A DNA stretch of 64,000 bases from Capitulum mitella (lineage: Eukaryota > Arthropoda > Thecostraca > Pollicipedomorpha > Pollicipedidae). The translations under genes and the position numbers were made by a program. Every line of letters starts with the position of its first letter. Positions within the stretch are counted from its first letter, which is position 1. Positions 11,515-22,110 of this stretch are shown piece after piece. The stretch covers positions 19,021,081 through 19,085,080 of the forward strand of contig CP099848.1 in the NCBI GenBank assembly GCA_030062745.1. The letters are read 5' to 3'. The notes under the pieces were generated by a model. That model did not search any database and had not been told where the DNA came from. It saw only the letters and a program-made list of their open reading frames with translations.

Positions 11515-14117
11515 AGTGTTGTTGCTCCCTTTATCCATTACATTACATTAAATTCCCTCTTTCTCAGAGTCTGAGAAGTGATCTCAGAGACAAAAAGCTG
11601 ACATGTGTAGTCAGTCGAAAAAGGAGCATTAAAATATATTCGTCTTTAATTCGCTCCTCCGACGTTTTTCCTGTTCTCCCTCTTATTCCTTTCCCAGTAT
11701 TTTCTTCTTAAGCCACGACATTCGTCTTTTGTCATGATTTTGCCTCTTCTCCCGCACACATGTCTGCTCCCCCACCAGCCATACTTATCCTCCTAACAAA
11801 ACCTCATTTTCCTTTGTCTCCGTTCCAAGGGTCGAGACAATAATTACAACGGGAAATTGATTTAACCCCTAATGGCAATAGACTTCAAGGCCGCAAAATA
11901 TGGCACCGGCCGCCGCGACCGAACACCGGCATCGCGGAGAGAACACCTAATTTTACTAAGCCGCGCACAATAGCGCATAAAGCATCCGAAATGGCCGGGC
12001 GCCAATGGCATCTGCCAGGAGGACGGCCACATCCCCGCCGCGGCCTTTCACCGGCGCCCCTCATCTCTCCCCCGCGCCACCCCTTCTGCCGGCGGCGACC
12101 ATCTCGGCCGCGTATCTGGGACAGGGCGGAGCGGCATTTTTCCGTATTTCAGGTATTCATTACCATGCGAGGCGGGCCGGCCGGTCGCATATTTGGCGGC
12201 CGCTGACGGTCGGGCTGGCTCCCCGCTGCGCGCTGGCCGCGGTCGCTTTGACGGCGCGCCCATAATAAACAGACACCGGCTAATGTATATCGCGGAAAAT
12301 TGCTCGCCGAACAAAGAGAGGGCACGGCGAAAAAACAAGTGCCGGCCGGGCGGCGCGGGATGAGGAGACGCCAGCCTGGCCGCGCGGCGGGACCCCGTCT
12401 CCCGGACGGAGGTTCTGCTGGTCTGGCGGGCACGGGACTGCTGGCGGCTGCCGAGGAAGGCGACACGGCGGAGCGGCGAGGCTCTCAGTCCTAGACCTTA
12501 GCGGTTTACCGCCTGATGTCATGCTGGCATAGGAAAGCCAGCGAGACCGTTGGCGAAGTCGTAGAAACAGTGGCGTGACCAATGTTTTCTTTGGGGTGGG
12601 TTAAAGACAGATGAGTTAGGAGTTGTAGTTCGTAAAAAAGACTGTGAATATGACTAAAAACTAATGCTTCATGCTGGAACAAAAGCAGAAAGCCATGAAA
12701 CTCGGAATACACCCATTCCACTATGCGCCTCGTGCGCCCATGGACATGCTTCTGGTTGCCTCCATGAAATCATGTTTATGGAATGTCTATGTGGATGGAA
12801 CTTGTTTCTTGACCGTGATTCTATGGAACCGAATGTTTTTTCGTGCTTTCAGGTAATCTAAAGATAACTTCCTCAGATTTATTGAAAGTGCATTTGTTTT
12901 TATCTTCATGCACATCCCCCAGGCCACTTAAGACATTTTTTTTTCTATCACACGTCTTCTTATGATAAGGGATTCGCAATCTGCAGATGAACAGTACACC
13001 AATATTCCGTAACATTCTGGAGCTCTGTGCTTCTTGCAGAATAATGATAAAAACGTTAGCAGGACCGTGCTGACGTCACATTACCGATCGTCTGATGGAA
13101 TCGCTTGACGGTAAACCATGCGAGAACGGGAAAGGATGGTCCAGCGTATGCAGATAGAGCATATAACGGAAAACTGGCTGCTGGCACGTTTTCCTTGATC
13201 GGCGGATCGGCACGGAACGTGCAGCGTCCTGGACGAACGTAGTGCGGCGGCAGAACCTCTCTCAAGGTCTCACGAACTGTCCGCGCTCAGGCAGGGAACA
13301 AGCCGAACAGTGTATGTGTCAAATCGTAACGACTCTTGGAGTCTCAGACCTTTGCATTGATGGTTGCATAATCGACTGAACGAAGGGCATGATGTGGCTG
13401 CTGATTGGCAGGACAGCACTGACCAAGAACTGAACCATTGATTGCCTCGTAATTGACTGCGTCTAGGGACTTTGTCTCGGCGACAAAGATTGATCAGTCC
13501 TCGTCACCGTGACAGACGACGAACTTGGTGACCTGGGACTGGTCATTGAGCCAGTGACTGAGGAATGGTCACTTCTGCAGCAAGTGAGGACTAGTTAACG
13601 CAATCTTGACTGATATCTTGCCAATGCTGCAGCGAGGGGAGACCGTTAATGCGGCGGTAGCTGAAGAAGATGCCTGATTAGTTTTGCTAAAGCTCAGGAC
13701 CTTAACTGGTGAAACTGTGATTGGCTCTTCTGTGACTGGCTTTTCAGCCAAATAAAACTGTGTCCCATCAAGAAGCACAGGAAACATGTGACAAATTACC
13801 TGAATCGCTGGTGTGTGATGGTTCACCTTAAAAAACGACGGCTTACACAAATACGAAGGCATGCGATCTCATCGTAAGCGCGACATTCACGTCATTAATG
13901 TCCAGAAAGCTTTTATCTATTGCATGCAATCATGCAAAACAAGAGACAACCGAAAAATAGTCCTGATACATAACTTGCTGTTTCCATGGTAAAACTGCGT
14001 AGTTCTTCTTCCATAATTCCATGGTAAAGCTGTGCAGAAAAGAAACGAGCTGTACGGAGAAATAAACCTGCTAGTTACCGTCAGTATTCTTTGCAATCTT
14101 TTTTTTTCTTTTCTAAG

Positions 14118-14309
14118 AATAACCCTGAAACCACAAACGACTGCGACCACGAATCTTCAGTGTCTCTAGCTGAAGAAAAACACAGCGACCGTTTGGAAAA
14201 ATTGGATGATGAGGTCGTCCCAGTTCTGGTCAATAGCCAAAGCCTGAACGATCCGAATGCCAGCCAATATTGCACTCTCTTACCCGTCCCTTACTCAGAC
14301 ATGACTTAA
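14118..14309 (+). CDS. Weak candidate terminal exon, unknown protein
   Basis: A strong polypyrimidine tract (14097-14114) followed by taag at 14114-14117 resembles a 3' splice site. The frame after it runs 63 residues to a TAA, reading NNPETTNDCDHESSVSLAEE, KHSDRLEKLDDEVVPVLVNS and then LPVPYSDMT. It is acidic and of balanced composition, unlike the spurious frames nearby. No upstream exon or family match was recognised, and AT-rich chance frames of this length are common. Unproven. Confidence 0.2.
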   Translation, partial: NNPETTNDCDHESSVSLAEEKHSDRLEKLDDEVVPVLVNSQSLNDPNASQYCTLLPVPYSDMT

Positions 14310-14726
14310 GTGGCTCATCATGGATACCTAGAGCGCAAAGTATAGGGTCAGGCAAATAAACCGTAAGTTCAAAACAGGCAAAAAACAGAAAAGGAAACAA
14401 ACGTCTTATCTTATTTTAACGTTTACCGCTCTGCCAGCATAATGTCGGACTCTCAGACTTCCGAGGTATGCGATCACAATATTAATACCGATATAGCCAC
14501 TTCACATGGCGGTACAAATTAGAGGACGCAAGCCCTCGGTTTTTGGGTTCCTGATATGACAAGATCGCCGCTGATAAGTAAATTTCGCTTTATTGCGCTT
14601 CTAAGACAAAAAAAATTTACTGTCCCTCGGACTGGAGCTATAATTTCAGGTCCTCCAGATGACAGTGATTCGTGGGAATAAAAAAAAGAGTAACTGAAAG
14701 GTCGAAGATTCAAATTATGGAATGAT

Positions 14727-14752
14727 ATGTACATATACAAACACACATATAT

Positions 14753-14797
<45 letters not shown>

Positions 14798-14798
14798 T
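14727..14798. repeat. Mixed CATA/TA microsatellite
   Basis: Starts with interrupted acatatacaaacacacata and passes into (catacata) and a pure (TA)n run. Confidence 0.95.
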
Positions 14799-14990
14799 AC
14801 TTCCGCTTTTGAAGACCTTCCACCGACAATATTCAATTCAAAGAAAACTAATAAATATGCCGTAAATCCCTTCTTGTCTTCATGAAACTGACGTTGACTA
14901 TTCTTTGGATTTTAAGGCGTTTTTTGAACACTACATCCCAAGAATTCCCTGAAACCATCTTCTAACAAAGGTGGATGATTTTCATATATA

Positions 14991-15644
14991 TCAGGGGAGG
15001 GGACCAATGTGGGCCCAACAAGTAGCTTTAAAAAACGTCCGGGATAAAATTGAGATTTCCACCCGCATGAATAGCGTAACGGGAAGGGACAAGTAAAAAA
15101 AAAAATGGGAAACATGCCTTACGAAATTTCTGGAAAAGTCCTTGTCATTAACTTTTGGTTCCAAGTTATCTCTGATTCTAACATGAACAACTTTTGGGCA
15201 TCGATTACATTCCGATAGCATGGAGGCGTAGTTAAAGCCTCTATTTACGTCATTAGGATCGTTTTTTAACGTTTTCATCGAAATCCAAAGACCCCAAAAT
15301 CCAGATTGCTCACCTGTCCCCGAGTTCCACGCAAAATGTTCGCAAAACTCAGGATTCAGGCCCTGCTGAGGGAATACGAAACGATTGCCGTGTGGCAAAA
15401 TCCTATCTGCAAATATCTGAGGAACAGTAATGTGGATTTTGGTCTTGCCATGGACAAAGGTGAACATTGTGCTAGCTGCCAACAGTTTCGTTGCCAACAT
15501 GGTATGTTTGCGGACAAAAATGGACACGAAGTATGAATCCGTAGTGAATGGTGCTGCATGCAACATTGTGTTTGTAGCTTCCATGCGAAACGTGTGTGAC
15601 TTATTGTGACCATTTGGCTTTATAAGCTGTTCAATGGGGCCCAT
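14991..15644 (-). other. 217-codon open frame, no family recognised
   Basis: The longest open frame in the AT-rich part of the window. The translation is mixed and not repetitive, has scattered cysteines, and shows no signal peptide, zinc finger, reverse transcriptase or transposase motif that I recognise. There is no clear TATA, poly(A) signal or splice structure. It could be a decayed transposon frame, a small single-exon gene or chance. Confidence 0.2.
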
Positions 15645-16296
15645 AAAAGTTTCGTGGCGTTTTACGGCCGCTACGGCTCAACTGGGGTGTGTGAAATACA
15701 ACCCGATAATTTTCGCCGACGAAATCTTAGCATTTTGTTAACGGTTGGGAGTGGGAAGATTGGAAAACAACCAAGCTGGAAGACAACAAAGTGCAGGAGA
15801 TACGTAATACGTAACTGTTTGTCTTCTGTTCAAAGTGTCAAAAGAAGTGAATGAAGATATATAACCATTCAACCGAAACGTCGTCCAGACCATGAAAATA
15901 TTTCAAACTTTCGCAATAGTTGGGATGTTTTTTGAGCCAAGATAGGTAACAGATTCTTTGAGCTAAGCTGCCTTGTGACTGATATGTCGGCCAAAGCCGA
16001 AGGTTGGAATTTGAGTTCATGCCTTGATGAGGGTCTTTAGAGATTGACAGATTGAACACGAGCCCGGCCAGACCAGAGGGCAGGTGTTGCACGTGTGTAC
16101 GCCGAGATGCATGAGCGTCTCTAAGAAAAAGGTTGGGCATGTTAGACCACTACCGCGTCTCCAACCACAGAGAAATTTCGGAAGCCGAGTTTGGGCATCA
16201 GGTTGTCAATTTACTTCAGTGTGGTAACACGCAGCATAGCTAGTGTCACATGACTGGTGACGTCATTAGTTCCCCAGTCCCGCACGGGATACTGAT

Positions 16297-16479
16297 GTGG
16301 TCGGTGATTGCGCAGTGGCAATCGACGAACCAGAAACATCGTCATCCTCACTGTCAACACCGTTTTTAAACCATTGGCACCTGGACGGGCCTTTCGTCAC
16401 AAACGAGGTTCCTCCAAAAGATAATCACCGAAACAATTACAGATCTGCGATTCGAAGCCTTTGTGATGGTGGTCTATGA
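16297..16479 (+). other. Weak candidate C-terminal coding frame, unknown
   Basis: A frame reading AIDEPETSSSSLSTPFLNHW followed by HLDGPFVTNEVPPKDNHRNN and ending SAIRSLCDGGL before a TGA. A possible acceptor (tgattgcgcag) ends at about 16316. Composition is protein-like, but there is no family match and no partner exon. Confidence 0.15.
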
Positions 16480-16696
16480 TTGACTGAAAGTGCAATGCGA
16501 TAAGCATCTTTTGAGGTGTCCATACCCTACAAAACAGCATGCTTTTTACACAAAAATGTCTTCTCATGGTTGACCATGTTGACTAGTCACAAAAGAGTTG
16601 TGAAAAAGTCAACATAAGTCTGACGCTTTGACGACCGACACCATCTAGCTTTATCTCTTAGTTTTCATGTTTGTTACATCCCAGCTATGGAACAGA

Positions 16697-17050
16697 ACCC
16701 GGAATACTCGCATTCTTAAAAGTGGGGTTTCATTTAACTTTGGCATAGAACACACATCCTTTTTCACCACGGTACTATCATTAACTGATGGTCAGCCATG
16801 AAAATTATTCTGAACACGATGGTGAAATAGCGAAAATTTCACATAACACCTCGATTCATTACAAACCGTTGCAATGCAACCCGGAATATTCGCATTCTTA
16901 AGAACGGGATTTCATTTAACTTTGGCATAAAACACACATTCTTTTTCACCACGGTACTATCATTAACTGATGATCAGGCATGAAAATTATTCTGGCGAAA
17001 TGGCGAGAATTTCACGTAATATCTCGATCCATTACAAACCGTTACAATGC
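16697..17050 (+). repeat. Tandem duplication of a ~180 bp unit
   Basis: Units 16697-16878 and 16879-17050 share acccggaata-tcgcattctta, catttaactttggcata, ttcaccacggtactatcatt and attacaaaccgtt-caatgc. About 90% of positions agree by eye, with a roughly 10-base gap in the second unit. Flanks show no further copy. Confidence 0.92.
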
Positions 17051-19157
17051 ATCTGACTCAATTGTTCGAAGCGCTTTGTTAATGCTAAGTTAACATTTTA
17101 TTTTGGTATCATTAGCGAAGCAATTACTGCACCAGGCCTCTAGATCGACGTGGTATAGGCTCCAACTTTTCTTATGTTTCCTTTCCGAGGAGCAATACTG
17201 AGTCCTCAACTCTGTCGTAACACGTTAGCTTCTCAGACTGTGAACGAAACAATACTGAGGCCCGATGAAACATCAGAGGAAGAGCCACGGCATTAAACAG
17301 TTTTCATTTAGAGATAGGCAAAACGTAAGAGTTATTAAGTTCATGCAAAGTGCGAGGGAAAAATCCCTTTCTAGAAAGCATTGAGCATACCTTCCCATCT
17401 TTTCAATGCGAGAATGATACTCTTCCGCATTTACTTGCGCGACACTCTTTCATACTGTACTGCTTGTCACCCTGGCTTTGAGTCACGCATGGACAAACCA
17501 TTCCCTCTCCGCAATCCGTCCCCTTGTTTATTTTCGTTCTGTTCGAAACGCGACCTCACGCCAGCTCAGCGCCCGACGGTAACGCCCCAGCCACCGGCGC
17601 CGGTCCGTACTGAGTGCACGTGGCGTGCACGCCGCCGCCGCCGGCGGGATAGCGTATCGAGCCGGACGTGGCCGGCGCTGGTGGCGTCCGGTCTGAATGG
17701 GTCATCAGCCGGCAAGCGCACCATAGCCGGCGCGCGTGCAAACAGCCCTCTGTCGCAGCTGACCACCTCAATGCACGAGAGGTGCGCCGCGTGCAAACAG
17801 AGCTGGAATTCGCCGGGTATTTTAGGGCCGCGTAATGGACAGCGACTGAGCGCCGGGCCAATGGCAGCCGGTACGGGGAACGTGCGCAGCATGCGTGGGA
17901 GCTGCTCTGTGAACGTGTTCCGAGCTGCAGCGAACGGAAAAGGCGTTTAAGCGGGCGTGGGGTGTTGTGGCAAGGAGCCACGAACCTCACAAAAAGAGCT
18001 TGAATCCATTGTCGAAGTGGCGTAGCTCACGAGTTGTGGTGATGAGGAGCCACACAATCTGAGGCTATACAGCTGAACGTGACGCATTGCTTCGGTACGC
18101 GGATATACGTAAGATTAGCCGTCGACGCGCTGAATGTTTACTTGTTGAATCCCCGTGGCGAAGCGTATCGTGTTGCAGATAGTGCACAGGAGGACGACTC
18201 ACCACTATACATGCCGTGCACGGTACAGACTTTCCTAAAGACAAGAGTGTGACAAAGTCACGGCTATCAATGACAGTTCAAAGCAGGCAACATATCACAA
18301 GCATGCTGGCGATCCGAGGGGAAGGGGGTTCCGAATTCTCCCCCCTATATTCGAATATTTTATCATTAGGTCTATGGCAATGATTGGACAGAACCGGTAT
18401 GTAACTATGTGTGGACCCTCCAGTAATTTTCGGAAATCTCCAACCATGATAACAAGTGCAAGTTAATACTTTGAACGAGATATGAAGCGAGGCTTACCAA
18501 AAAGTCCGAATAGCCGAGATTAAACTTGTGCGTTATGATCTCAATCTGATCACTCTGGGCTTGTCTACCTTCTGTTCCTCCGGTGGCGACCATGATCATT
18601 ACCTCTCAATGGAATCAGCAGGCCACACACCTCTGCAACCCATTGGCCAATACATGGAACATTTACCAATTATTACGGCGTGCGTATTTCCCCAACTACC
18701 CCGAAGAAGTAAAAAATATAAACCGTTTTGGACGTGCAGGTTTGTGGTACAAGCCTTCATGTACATATTTTTCCATAATTGACGCAGATAACCAAAGCGA
18801 GGGCCTGGCGCGTCGAGAAACAAGCTTATCAAACCTCAAAATCATTCTCGAAAAGTTCCGCATGCGTTGAGGACATCACATCAACTGAATTCGGAGTGAC
18901 AGCTGCAGCCGTTACGCTTACATAATGCCCATTTTGGCTTAAAGCTCAGAAACATTCACATTCGCCTGTCAAACCCGCCTGCCTGAAATACCTCAAAAGT
19001 TTTCTAGATATTGCCAACCTGGTTCGAATGCCATATAACGTGACGATGACGAGGAAGTCTTCCAATAAAATTTTGATTAACGGCCGCGTCCAGCCAAGTC
19101 ATCACGACCGCGCAACCATAGAGATTCTACTGTCCAGACCCACACATTGAACGGAAA

Positions 19158-20396
19158 TTAACCGGCGCCCGACCGTGGGTCGGCGGCGATCACTCCAGAC
19201 TGAGAGGGAAGGGGCGGTTCACCGCCCCCTCTGACTCACGAACGGTTGGTCGCATGATAAAATAAGCACACCGTTGGAAAGCACGTGACAAGTAGAGCTT
19301 GAAACTGGTCCCATTTTTAGTTTTGGATAATATGTAAGCCATTTACGCCCTATATATGTTTTCTCATAGCCGTCTGGATGAGACTGAGGAACGGCCTGAA
19401 TCTCAAGGGCTGTGACTAATAACGCATAGGTAAAGACACCAACACACAGGTAAAGGTCCGCAGATGCCGATACACGTCTAGTTTCTCAGATTTGTTCAAT
19501 ATATAGACCGAAACGTTGAGTTAAAGACACGGCAATTTTCTCACCGGCTGTCGGCGGGCGCCGCAGTCGTACGGAGTAAGAAATTAACGGGAACTAATTT
19601 TAACGTTCCTTTATTTTCGTGACATAAGTCTATCCGTGTAAATTTTATTGATCTTAGTGGTCCTTGCGATGGTTTCTCATGCTTAAATTTTGGGAAAAAA
19701 TTCTTTGGTTTCCAATCTACACAACTGCCGGAACTTTATTTGCCAGAGCCTGTTTATATCCAAAATATGCGATTTTTTCAAACTTTTTGGGGCTGTTGGC
19801 ATTATTTGCGTCCGTGCAAGCCAGCTCTGCCATTTTCTACCCATTCTGAGTAATTCGTCGCTGATTTCGTCGGTGGTACATTTTGGCCCAGTTACATTTT
19901 GGCACAGTTATTCGTGACCTGACCTCATGGTCAATGGCTAGAAGCCATTGATACTTTGCTCACTGACGGCAACTAGATGTCTGCATCACTCCGCACTAAA
20001 AATGTTATGAAAGGTTCCGCCAATGTCCGAAAAAAACGACGACATATCTTAGAAATGGGCTTTACCTTAGACCAATGATCCAGAGAATTCCGAAAAATCT
20101 GAGATGGCATGTTTATTGCATCTATCAAGATCTTTAATCCATGCAAATATTATTGTGATATTTTGTTTTCCGAAAAAGTTACTGGAGGCTAAACTTTTTT
20201 GGTCATAGGTCCGCTTAACCTGACCTAGGCCAGTCATCTGACTTGACCTGAGGTCAAAACTTTGTCGCAAGGTATAAAAATGATCAAGCAAAAGGTACGC
20301 AAAGTTTCGTGGTGGTGTGTTCTTTCGTTCTCTGGCAATCCCAGAGCCTCATGCCTCATGGGGGCGGTCAACCGCCTCCCAGTCGGGGCGGGTTAA
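19158..20396 (-). mobile_element. Non-autonomous piggyBac-like element, copy B (both TTAA ends present)
   Basis: A 1,239 bp copy in reverse orientation. It is bounded by TTAA at 19158-19161 (continuing TTAACCGGCGCCCGACCG) and at 20393-20396 (on the minus strand TTAACCCGCCCCGACTGGGA). These form imperfect terminal inverted repeats of about 17-25 bases followed by a second shared block (gcggtt-accgcccc). Internal sequence aligns with 5880-7020, e.g. the run of gaccta/ggtcaa motifs near 20210-20260 and the aaaacatatatagggcgtaaat block near 19350. No transposase frame. The ends fit piggyBac-type elements, which duplicate TTAA. Confidence 0.78.
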
Positions 20397-20762
20397 TCAA
20401 ATCGCTTGTTTGGGCTGGTCGCGCGATTTATCATTTGGCCTGCTTCTTCCAAAAATCATGTAGCCTCCGCCTTTGATATCGGAAGCTGCCGAGGACATCG
20501 GCGCGTGTCTCAGCGCGTTCGTCGTGTGGTCTTCATTGTTTTATGAACTCTCGTAAAGTCGGGCGGCCCAGCGTGGATTTGTCATTTTTTCCTATTGCGC
20601 ACATCTGTGGGCCCCAATACAACTGGCTGTCATCGCCACATCGTCATACAAGGCATAGGTACAAAAGATAAGAAAAAAAGTAGGTGGAACAGTAAAGATG
20701 ACTAGATTAACAGAACCTGGCACGCAACGAAAACAGTGGGTGAGCACATACAGTGTAGTCGA

Positions 20763-21540
20763 CTAATTGGATAAAACGGATAGGATGAGCCTTTTAAAAG
20801 CCCAGAAATTACGCAGCTGCCTAACACTAATCGGCAATGAGTTCCAGGAGGCAATGGGATGTTCAGACCCAGTTTTCCGTGTTGATTTCAGCCCGAATTG
20901 GCAAATCTGCAACCCACGGATAGCTGCAGCTCGTGTCATACATTCAAAGGGGTTCTCCCGGTGCACTTTTCCTGATCTGGGATTTTGTGGTCCGTGGGTC
21001 AAGTCAACCGCATGGTGAATGGAAGCAAAGCCGTCGAAGCCGATTGTTGAGATACAGTTCAGCTATACTAGCTGTCGGCATGTGGTGGATATGCGGTCGT
21101 ACTTGCGTTTTCCATGCACAACACGGACAGCGAAGTTAACTGTGCGATCTGTGCGTTGACGCTGCGTCTGTGTTGACGGAGTCCATGCTTGCAATGAGCG
21201 GTGACGTGGGGGAAGACGGGTAAGCGTATGAGATGAATCACAGTGCTGCGAGCTTTTACGCTTTCGGCAGGTTTTAGCACATTTTATTAGAAATTTTACC
21301 GCAAACTTTACTGGAAATTTGCTGTCTTTTTCAGCATTGTCACTGTTTCGAAAATTTTCATTCCGTTTTGTTTAGGTTTTCTTTAAGTCCGCTTAAAGCG
21401 AACCAGATGGATAAGATCTCAAGGTAAGCTTCTACGGTGAGACGGAGCTCAGCAAGACGAGCTGGAGCAGGTAGGGCGCTATGGACTAGCCGGAGTGATC
21501 TGCATAAGATTCGCCTGTCCCGATCTGCCATGTCTCGCAC
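20763..21540 (-). pseudogene. Decayed reverse transcriptase of a non-LTR retrotransposon (Jockey/CR1-like)
   Basis: Two separate minus-strand frames keep signatures of non-LTR reverse transcriptases. At 21358-21540: AELRLTVEAYLEILSIWFAL then SGLKENLNKTE, the stretch after the catalytic FADD box that normally reads W..N.LKLN..KTE. At 20763-21002: SEHPIASWNSLPISVRQLRN then FWAFKRLIL, the conserved WNSLP...FK..L end of the RT-associated region. The interval between them is about 500 bases, shorter than in intact elements, with stops and frame changes, and the FADD box itself is not found. Clearly dead. Confidence 0.6.
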
Positions 21541-21835
21541 CAGGAATAAAAGTTAAACTCCGTGTCTGACGCAGATACCCAGTCAGGGGACTGATCTTGC
21601 CGACCAATTTACGGGGGGGGGGGTGGGGGGTCATCCACACCAGGGAGCCAAAAATACAATGCGTAATGCTGGTTTTTAAAGTGTTGCATGGCATTTGATG
21701 CCTGCTTCTTGCGCAGTGGTGTATAATTTTTGTTCCACACATTGATACTCAACTTAAAAATTCGAGAAGATGTTTCATGCCTCCCCCAGATCTGGTTACC
21801 TGGTGGGGCGTACAGGGGTCCACCGTCTGCCCTTC

Positions 21836-22110
21836 AGTCATCCAGGCAGAGGTCTCTTGTCTGATCTGCAGCGATCCAGGCAGGAATCTCTTGACTGTTG
21901 CACAGTGACCCAGAGAGTGATCTACTGGCTGTCCTGAAGCCATGCAGGAAGTGACCCATGACTGTTCTGTAATGACCCAGATAGAGATATACTGATTGTC
22001 CTGTAGTGGTCCAGACAGGGATCCACTGGCTTCTCCGCTGTGATCCAAAAAGAGTTCTACGGAGCGTTCTGTAGAGATCGAGGCATGAATCCACTGTGTG
22101 TTCTTTGCGC
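21836..22110. repeat. Degenerate ~36 bp minisatellite
   Basis: About seven imperfect units of the form ctgttctgtagtgacccagacagggatccactgg recur at 33-40 base spacing. A looser series based on cgctggcgcgt/ccgctgac continues to about 22345. Non-coding; the open minus-strand frame across it is a by-product of the repeat. Confidence 0.6.

Larger units (their letters stand above)
7361..19157. other. Intergenic between the two transposon copies; GC-rich islands, no gene recognised
   Basis: Mostly AT-richer DNA with abrupt GC-rich islands of 250-600 bases at about 8040-8300, 8990-9260, 10730-11160, 11890-12480 and 17560-17950. Frames in the islands are long on both strands and Arg/Ala/Pro-rich, as composition predicts. 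The islands could be CpG-type regulatory elements or old repeats. Degenerate repeats of a STAAACGCGAT motif occur at 10491-10697. Three weakly coding-like frames are listed separately. Confidence 0.5.
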
